In this document: piece by piece, positions 58,574 to 64,000 of the stretch | How the letters are laid out: the number at the start of each line of letters is the position of its first letter | Position numbering within the stretch: position 1 is the first letter of the stretch | Assembly: GCA_937927625.1 (NCBI GenBank) | Contig: CALBSD010000097.1 | Location: 44,974-108,973, forward strand | Length of the DNA: 64,000 bases | Source: an uncultured Actinomycetes bacterium | Lineage (GTDB): Bacteria > Actinomycetota > Acidimicrobiia > Acidimicrobiales > Ilumatobacteraceae | Reading direction: 5' to 3' | Notes under the pieces: generated by a model | What the model was told of the DNA's origin: nothing | Seen by the model: the letters and a program-made list of their open reading frames with translations, nothing else | The model's database searches: none | Made by a program: the position numbers and the translations under genes

Positions 58574-59365
58574 TCAACTTGCTGTCAGAAATTGTTGAAT
58601 GTCTGCAATTGCCCTACGGTCCTGTGCCGTAAAGATATGGCCGCCTTGGTAAACAGCAAGTGAAGCGTTCGGTAATCGCCTGACAATTTCTTCAGAATTA
58701 CTTTTTGGAGCAATGCCATCAAATTCTCCAGCAGCGACAAAGACCGGTGCGGTGACGAGGTGCAATCTTTCGGCAACGTTGTGGCCAATTCGCGCACCCA
58801 ACTGCAACATTTCGCCTCTTACTGTTTCTTTTGATTTTGGAACTGCAGACTGTTCATTACGCATTCTCACGATTGCAGCATCGTCCGGATGTGTCGACAA
58901 CCACTCCGGAGTCCAGCGCGAATCGGTCAGCGTTGTGATTCGTTCTGCGCGCTGTTCTGGTGCGAGTGCACCCAACTCATGAAGTGGATAGGAAGACCCG
59001 GCATCACCACCTGCCGACGTGCACAACAACACCATCTTCTCAACACGTTGTGGATAACTCACTGCAAACTCTTGCGCAACCATTCCACCAAAGCTGATTC
59101 CGACCACCGCACATGTATCCCAACCGACATGATCAAGAAGTGCAGCGCCATCTTGTGCAAATTGCGTCATTGTGTACGGACCTTCGGGAATGCTCGTTTC
59201 ACCAAGCCCACGTTGATCATGTGCCAACACTGTGCATGTTTTTGCAAGCGCACCAATAAGCGCTGCACTCGACTTCAATGTTGCACCCGAACCGTTAAAG
59301 AACAACACACGTGGTCCACTGCCACTCACTTCGTAGTTGATCGAAATTTCAGGACGTTCAAACAT
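58574..59365 (-). CDS. Alpha/beta hydrolase
   Basis: A 263-aa hydrolase with oxyanion strand VLFFNGSGATL, AHDQRGLGETS, nucleophile elbow GISFGG (Ser91), an acid residue in the FDGIAPK region and a C-terminal GGHIFT with the catalytic His. It resembles 3-oxoadipate enol-lactonase-like hydrolases. ATG 59365 gives the standard N-terminus; a longer upstream start is possible. First gene of the operon with the downstream sulfatase, divergent from the 212-aa hypothetical gene. Confidence 0.86.
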   Translation of the reverse strand: MFERPEISINYEVSGSGPRVLFFNGSGATLKSSAALIGALAKTCTVLAHDQRGLGETSIPEGPYTMTQFAQDGAALLDHVGWDTCAVVGISFGGMVAQEFAVSYPQRVEKMVLLCTSAGGDAGSSYPLHELGALAPEQRAERITTLTDSRWTPEWLSTHPDDAAIVRMRNEQSAVPKSKETVRGEMLQLGARIGHNVAERLHLVTAPVFVAAGEFDGIAPKSNSEEIVRRLPNASLAVYQGGHIFTAQDRRAIADIQQFLTAS

Positions 59366-59410
59366 TGGCACGTCATCATTCTTCCATCTCGTGGGTATCC
59401 ACCATTCACG

Positions 59411-60049
59411 GTGCTGCACAAGCCACTATCAATACCCGTGCAAACGTTTGTTGATGGAGTCAGGCGCTCACTAGCTGAGCAAGTTGATGCACTCCCTTGG
59501 CGACGAGTCACCATGCCAGGCCTTGATGTGGCGTGGGTGGGCATGAACGTTCCTGCCATCGACACCGGCGGTCGTCCGTGGGTATGGGAAGTGGTGACAC
59601 CTTCTCAGTACGAATCATCACATCGCATGCAAGACGACCCCATGGTTCTCTCCGTTGCGCAAGACACTGTGATCGCAGAGGTCAATCATCTGGACCACTC
59701 CGGCCCCATCATGCGAATGCAAGTGCCCGTGAAGGAAGCGCCTGAAAGCGTCTCCGTCGCTGGCGGCATCGACCCCGATGGTCCGTGGTCAGTGCGCCTG
59801 GAGACCGGTTGGACGGTGCAGGCCATCGGAACCGCTGCACAATGCTGGATTGACCGCGAAGCCCCTGGCAGCGCCCGTCTCGACACCCCTGCACCCCAGC
59901 TTGCGCCCCACCAGCGTTACAAGTTGCACCCTGCTATTGATATCGAGTCGGCAGCCTTCGACCGGTTGCTTACACTCGACCCTGATGACGCCGCGATGGT
60001 CACTTCCCTTCTTACTCAGGTACACGAGGCCCTCCGGCCGTACCGCTGA
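59411..60049 (+). CDS. Uncharacterised protein upstream of the 494-aa protein
   Basis: A 212-aa soluble protein (start GTG 59411, or GTG 59438) with no recognised family. It is Pro- and Trp-containing (WRRVTMPGLDVAWVG, GRPWVWEV), then has a Gly/Asp-rich middle and a C-terminal helix LLTQVHEALRPYR. The upstream open frame (from 58889) is antisense to the alpha/beta hydrolase and is not counted. It precedes the 494-aa gene by 30 bases on the same strand, so the two are probably an operon. Confidence 0.6.
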   Translation: MLHKPLSIPVQTFVDGVRRSLAEQVDALPWRRVTMPGLDVAWVGMNVPAIDTGGRPWVWEVVTPSQYESSHRMQDDPMVLSVAQDTVIAEVNHLDHSGPIMRMQVPVKEAPESVSVAGGIDPDGPWSVRLETGWTVQAIGTAAQCWIDREAPGSARLDTPAPQLAPHQRYKLHPAIDIESAAFDRLLTLDPDDAAMVTSLLTQVHEALRPYR

Positions 60050-60079
60050 GTCCACTCGCGGCTCACAAATGGTGGCGCT

Positions 60080-61564
60080 GTGATCACTACCTACGCACTT
60101 TCTCTTCCCACTGTTGATTGCAACGAGTCGCATCGCATTGCACTCATCGACATTGTGAGCGACTGGTTGGTCGAGCACTACCCCCTCGATTCGCGTGGTC
60201 CTGGCACCACGGTGCGTACCCGTGAATCTTCCGATGACCCTGTCTTTCGTCTCACGATTACCGAAAGTTCTCCCAGCAGTTCACATGTTGAGACATTGAC
60301 GGTCAGTGTTGTGATGATTGCTGACGTTCTCACGTTTGACCTCCGCATCTCTTCTACTCCGACTGCATCTCGCGTCATTCCATTTACTTCACCCATGCTT
60401 CCTGTCCGCGTTGCACAGTTAGTGAAAAAAGTATTAACAGCAGTTCCCAGTGAAGATGCCAACCGCTACATCACAGACGCTCCAAGCGTGGTTGCTGACG
60501 AACTAGGTGGACAAGAAATTGCGGCCTTCGTCCTTGCACCTAGCCGTCGCTTGCCCGTCATCGTTGAGATTCTTGATTATGAACGTCGCACATCACCATT
60601 GATTTCAATGGGAGCAGGCCCATTGGTTGGTCTTGTGCACATCGTTCAGATCACCAACGCAGAAGCACTGCGCGGATTTCTTTCGCTCACCGGTTACGCA
60701 CTTGTCGGACCTGGCTGCATTGTTGTCAACTGGGCGGGAAACACTGAGCCAGAAATTGTTCATCGACGTGAAGTGCCTAGTGCTTCAGAGATTCGTGAAC
60801 GTGCACGTCTTGTTCAATTAATTATTGAAACTGCGGCACGATCAATTGCCGCACCACGTGTTCCTGCACCACCACGTCGAGATGACGACCTTGTCGAGTC
60901 CACCTCGCGTGAGGTCTCCGTCACCAATGAAACAGTCAGTGAAGACCAAGCGATTCATATCGAACAACTTGAATCATCCATTGATGAATTAGAAGCTGCA
61001 CTTGCCGATGCTGACCGTCGTCTCGCAGAACAGCGCGCGCAACTTGAACAAAAGGGCGGACAACTCGATGAATTGATTCTTCGCAATGTGTCTCTCGAGA
61101 TGCAAGCAGGCAATTCAGCCAACACCCGCGCAGTTGCATCGATGACAGAGGCACTTCGGTTAGCACAAGAACATTGTCCTTTCTTGGTCTTTCATCAAAG
61201 AGCGATTGAATCAGGCGAAGGCCTAGAAGGCCCAGAACCTGTCAGTGTTCTGCAGGATTTGGTGCGCCTCAATGAAGTGGCCCGAGCATGGATGTCGGGA
61301 GAGATCACTGGCACGAGTATCAAATTGGCGTGTCGCCAGATGGGCTTGGACTTCGTTCCCGATATTTCTGCAACTGCCCGTCAAAAGTATGAAGAGGACT
61401 ACCTCATTGATTGGCGAGGGAAAATAGTCCGCGCAGAGGCTCATCTTCGTCGTGGGAAGAAGTCCCATCTGGTGCGCACGCATCTCTATTTTGATTCCGA
61501 AACACAACAAGTCGTCGTTGCCTACATCGGACGTCACTTACGTGACAAGGGCTCATCGTCCTAA
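60080..61564 (+). CDS. Uncharacterised multidomain protein with coiled coil
   Basis: This 494-aa protein (GTG start) has four parts. An N-terminal alpha/beta region (about 1-140) is followed by a domain with FVLAPSRRLPVIVEI and VGLVHIVQITNAEAL (about 150-235), a pattern shared with proteins near restriction or defence loci. An acidic coiled coil comes next (about 290-345, IEQLESSIDELEAALADADRR in outline). The C-terminal basic domain has DWRGKIVRAEAHLRRGKKS and YFDSETQQVVVAYIGRHLRDK. The last block recurs at the ends of diverse uncharacterised bacterial proteins. No catalytic motif is evident. A defence or stress role is a guess from domain resemblance only. Confidence 0.6.
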   Translation: MITTYALSLPTVDCNESHRIALIDIVSDWLVEHYPLDSRGPGTTVRTRESSDDPVFRLTITESSPSSSHVETLTVSVVMIADVLTFDLRISSTPTASRVIPFTSPMLPVRVAQLVKKVLTAVPSEDANRYITDAPSVVADELGGQEIAAFVLAPSRRLPVIVEILDYERRTSPLISMGAGPLVGLVHIVQITNAEALRGFLSLTGYALVGPGCIVVNWAGNTEPEIVHRREVPSASEIRERARLVQLIIETAARSIAAPRVPAPPRRDDDLVESTSREVSVTNETVSEDQAIHIEQLESSIDELEAALADADRRLAEQRAQLEQKGGQLDELILRNVSLEMQAGNSANTRAVASMTEALRLAQEHCPFLVFHQRAIESGEGLEGPEPVSVLQDLVRLNEVARAWMSGEITGTSIKLACRQMGLDFVPDISATARQKYEEDYLIDWRGKIVRAEAHLRRGKKSHLVRTHLYFDSETQQVVVAYIGRHLRDKGSSS

Positions 61565-61570
61565 CACGCC

Positions 61571-61576
61571 TAATCT
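61571..61576 (+). promoter_or_regulatory. -10 hexamer TAATCT of the phosphodiester glycosidase gene (leaderless)
   Basis: Ends 6 bases before GTG 61583; no ribosome site. It lies just after the 494-aa gene's stop. Confidence 0.5.
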
Positions 61577-61582
61577 AAGTAG

Positions 61583-62926
61583 GTGAATCGCCGCAAAGTT
61601 CTGAGAAGTATTGGTGGCGTCGTTTTAGTCTTCTCCCTCGTCACCGGATTCTCCGTCAGCCGATATGTCTTGGCACACCCCAACGAACCCCTGCAGCAAA
61701 ATGTTGCGTCCTGGGCACGCAATAAGGGAATGGGCGTCATCGTCGACAAGTTAGAAGCATGGATGCACAGCGATCCACCAGCGGTGGCACCAGTCGACAC
61801 TCTTGCTTTGGTTCCCTTTGATACAGACCCACCGCAAACAGAAACCACCATCGCTTCGGACGAAACAGTGGTGACATCATCCCCGATGACAACACTGCCC
61901 GGTGGCAAGAGCACACCCGCCACCCGTCAGCCAACAAAAGCTAGCCAGTCATGCCCTGTTACATCAGCCACCACCACACTTGCGCCTGGTGCGGCGACAA
62001 CCACAAGTACAAGCACCACAACAACCAGTAGCACCTTGCCAGGTGAAACAACCACGACAACTACGACCACCTCCACAATTCCGGCTCGCCCATTAGATGT
62101 AGAAGCGCAAATTTCACCGGCCATCAAAGGTGAAGGTGTGTGGCGTGCGATTGCAAAGGTCCGCAAAGAGCCCATCATCTATGCAACATCGGTGCGCCCG
62201 TTGTGGTGTTACGGATCCGTTGTTGCAACGATGGCAACATACGACCCCACCAAGGTGCACGCCGCTCTTTTCAATGGCACAGAAGTTCCTGGCGGCAAAG
62301 GTTGGCGCAACACATCCAGCATTCGCGGTGCTGCTGTGAAGTCACTCATCGCCAGTTTCAATGGCGGTTTCCGTTTTGAACATGAGCCTGGTGGGTACGT
62401 CACTGAAGGTCGCACTATTCGCAAACTGCGCAAGGGCTACGCCACGTTCGGCATTCGCGCCGATGGCTCCAGCACCATTGGTGTCTGGGGTGAAGACATG
62501 CATGCCGATGAAGACTGGGTATCACTTCGTCAGAACCTTCCACCCCTCGTCGCCGAGAATAAGTCGGTGTACCAGTCCTATAAGTCAGTCGACTGGGGAC
62601 AAGACTTCGACAACAAGGTATACAACTTCCGCTCGGCAGCGTGCGTGCGAACGGACGGGCTCATGATGTTTGTCGCCGTCGGCAAAGTCAATATTGGAAT
62701 GCTCGCCGACACCCTTGTCATCCTCGGATGTCGCACTGCAATGGAACTAGACATCAATGGAACGTGGCCGTTCTTCGCAACGTATACGGACTTTGGAAAA
62801 ACTGACCGCACAGGAAAAACCATCGATACTCGCATGGGAGACCCCGGCCGTCATCTTCATGGCGCCACCAAAGATTTCATCGCACTCTTCGACCCCGAGA
62901 CATTGAAGCCTGGCGCCATTAAGTAA
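61583..62926 (+). CDS. Phosphodiester glycosidase (DUF2233/NAGPA-like) membrane-anchored protein
   Basis: This 447-aa protein begins with a single N-terminal TM anchor (VLRSIGGVVLVFSLVTGFSV), then a Thr/Ser/Pro-rich linker (about 95-168, many TTT runs), and an extracytoplasmic domain (about 170-440). That domain has FNGGFRF, PGGYVTEGRTI, TFGIRADGSSTIGVWG and a DINGTWPFFATY segment: the DUF2233 core related to the enzyme that removes GlcNAc caps in mammals. A role in cell-wall or polysaccharide processing is plausible. Confidence 0.83.
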   Translation: MNRRKVLRSIGGVVLVFSLVTGFSVSRYVLAHPNEPLQQNVASWARNKGMGVIVDKLEAWMHSDPPAVAPVDTLALVPFDTDPPQTETTIASDETVVTSSPMTTLPGGKSTPATRQPTKASQSCPVTSATTTLAPGAATTTSTSTTTTSSTLPGETTTTTTTTSTIPARPLDVEAQISPAIKGEGVWRAIAKVRKEPIIYATSVRPLWCYGSVVATMATYDPTKVHAALFNGTEVPGGKGWRNTSSIRGAAVKSLIASFNGGFRFEHEPGGYVTEGRTIRKLRKGYATFGIRADGSSTIGVWGEDMHADEDWVSLRQNLPPLVAENKSVYQSYKSVDWGQDFDNKVYNFRSAACVRTDGLMMFVAVGKVNIGMLADTLVILGCRTAMELDINGTWPFFATYTDFGKTDRTGKTIDTRMGDPGRHLHGATKDFIALFDPETLKPGAIK

Positions 62927-63895
62927 CTAACTGTTTGACAGTTTGTATTCACCCAGCAAACGGGGTGATGAACCATCAACAGTTGCAATGACTCCGTCAT
63001 CAACAAGCTTGCGAAGATGCGACCATACGCTGCGTCTCGCTGGGCGATGCAATCGTTTGTCCACTGCTGCATACAGCACCTTCACGATTCCAGGAATCGT
63101 GTTATTTCCAAGGGCAATCTGCTGAACAATCTGTTTTTCTCGTTCAAGTCGATGCCCAAGATATGCATGTAAAAACGGCTGTGGATCAGTGATGGGACCA
63201 CCATGTGTTGGCCACAAGATTGCGTCATTGCGTTCAATGACTTTGTGCATGGATTCAATGTATGCACGCATGTCGCCATCCGGTGGCGACACAACCGTCG
63301 TTGACCAACCCATCACGTGGTCACCCGTAAACAAAGTGTTGTCTACATCCATGGCGATACTTAAGTGATTAGAAGTATGACCTGGTGTTGCAACTGCGGT
63401 GAGAGAAAACTCCGAGGTCGTCAGAAAGTTTTCACCATCAACAACTGCTTCATCGGGTGAAAAGGCAAGATCTATTGTCTCGCGCTCTTCTTCTGACTCT
63501 TCTTTCTTCTCGTCAGGATCGTCTTCGGAAGGGTCGTGATCGTCTTCCTCTACAAAACCTTCATACACACGGTGTGGCCCGATGGCAAAGCGCGTTGCAT
63601 TTGTTTCTGCATGAAGCCATTCGGTTAATGGAGAATGATCTGAGTGACAATGGGTCACAACAATGCCCACCACATTGCGACCTTCCAGCGCAGCGACTAA
63701 TGCGTCGCGATGGGAATCAAGTTTTGGGCCCGGGTCAATAACAACTACATCTTTGGTTCCCACGATGTACGTGCCAGTGCCGTGGTACGAAAACTTTGAT
63801 GGGTTCTTTGCAATGACTCGTTGAATCAGTGGCGACACCTGCTCGGGAACTGCATACGGTGCATCATCAATGCGTGGGACAAATGGAATAGCCAC
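62927..63895 (-). CDS. MBL-fold metallo-hydrolase (LACTB2-like) with winged-helix tail
   Basis: This 322-aa protein carries the metal motif THCHSDH (81-87), His173, Asp192-His193 and His231, and a C-terminal winged-helix domain (about 258-315, SVWSHLRKLVDDGVI). An acidic insert (about 117-140, DDHDPSEDDPDEKKEE and more) interrupts the fold between the metal motif and the next strand. LACTB2-type members act on RNA or thioesters. GTG start; 9 bases after the upstream gene's stop. Confidence 0.88.
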   Translation of the reverse strand: MAIPFVPRIDDAPYAVPEQVSPLIQRVIAKNPSKFSYHGTGTYIVGTKDVVVIDPGPKLDSHRDALVAALEGRNVVGIVVTHCHSDHSPLTEWLHAETNATRFAIGPHRVYEGFVEEDDHDPSEDDPDEKKEESEEERETIDLAFSPDEAVVDGENFLTTSEFSLTAVATPGHTSNHLSIAMDVDNTLFTGDHVMGWSTTVVSPPDGDMRAYIESMHKVIERNDAILWPTHGGPITDPQPFLHAYLGHRLEREKQIVQQIALGNNTIPGIVKVLYAAVDKRLHRPARRSVWSHLRKLVDDGVIATVDGSSPRLLGEYKLSNS

Positions 63896-63904
63896 AGTGA
63901 AAAC

Positions 63905-64000
63905 CTAGATGTTGATGGCGCGCACTGCGCCTACTGGCTTTCCGTGACCCAGCACCACTTCGGTAACAGAAGATGGAACTTGAGATACATCCACGCCCAG
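63905..64000 (-). CDS. C-terminal end of an unidentified protein (cut by window edge)
   Basis: A 31-codon open frame ending at a TAG (complement of 63905-63907) and running off the right edge. It reads VSQVPSSVTEVVLGHGKPVG near the end. It lies 9 bases before the MBL gene on the same strand, so it is probably the upstream gene of that operon. Too short to assign. Confidence 0.6.
   Translation of the reverse strand: MGVDVSQVPSSVTEVVLGHGKPVGAVRAINI

Noticed and set aside
58889..59410. N-terminal 174 codons of a long plus-strand frame before the 212-aa gene
   Set aside because: It lies antisense to the alpha/beta hydrolase, has Cys/His/Arg-rich composition typical of mirror frames, and normal starts exist at 59411 and 59438.

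Overview
The window looks like a stretch of an actinobacterial chromosome of moderate GC, most likely from a planktonic or aquatic Acidimicrobiia (Ilumatobacteraceae-like) lineage. This is inferred from the gene families: an HxlR/DHA2 efflux pair, DUF2256, DUF4395, an SCO6745-like protein, VOC/carboxymuconolactone-decarboxylase pairs, paired DUF2786/HExxH proteins, several FAD monooxygenases and a P450. No mobile element, phage gene, CRISPR array or rRNA was seen. One tRNA-Lys(UUU) lies near the left edge. Gene density is high, with many 4-nt stop/start overlaps and several overlapping convergent 3' ends. The only gene-poor gap longer than 300 bases is 20355-21041.

Layout. 1-5180: a truncated crotonase, tRNA-Lys, an HxlR regulator divergent from a DHA2 transporter across a perfect palindrome, small conserved proteins, an SDR, and a VOC/CMD pair. 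5367-20354: two convergent cell-surface genes. One encodes a 901-aa DUF5979-type protein ending in an LPATG sorting signal. The other encodes a giant 4092-aa protein with 25 alternating CshA-like fibril modules ending in LPMTG. No sortase is in the window. 21042-26247: a catabolic operon (extradiol dioxygenase, SDR, FAD monooxygenase, nitroreductase) divergent from a MarR regulator and an NTF2-like protein. 26253-32880: TetR, DUF1003, acyl-CoA dehydrogenase, DUF4395, a P-type ATPase and an amidohydrolase. 33017-35219: a translationally coupled Fe(II)/2-oxoglutarate oxygenase and HD-domain oxygenase that match the PhnY/PhnZ oxidative phosphonate-cleavage pair, followed by SurE. 35261-40929: an SCO6745-like protein, DUF2071, SRPBCC, and a second ring-cleavage module (VOC, TetR, FAD hydroxylase, zinc-ribbon protein) divergent from an FAH hydrolase. 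41017-49551: arylsulfatase, Gfo/Idh/MocA oxidoreductase, a phosphotransferase, a strong bidirectional terminator, P450, a serine hydrolase and membrane proteins. 49571-55218: SGNH acyltransferase, ECF sigma and membrane anti-sigma factors, and a polar amino-acid ABC transporter. 55244-64000: the DUF2786/HExxH pair, nitroreductase, sulfatase plus alpha/beta hydrolase, two uncharacterised proteins (212 and 494 aa), a phosphodiester glycosidase and an MBL hydrolase.

Together the region reads as an accessory metabolic island for scavenging aromatic compounds, sulfate esters, phosphonates and amino acids, with large surface adhesins. A recurring feature is a TANNNT hexamer exactly 6 (occasionally 7 or 8) bases upstream of the start codon at 18 gene starts, mostly without a Shine-Dalgarno sequence. 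This indicates widespread leaderless transcription, and it was used to choose several start codons. Genes inside operons, and a minority of first genes, carry normal AGGAGG-like sites.
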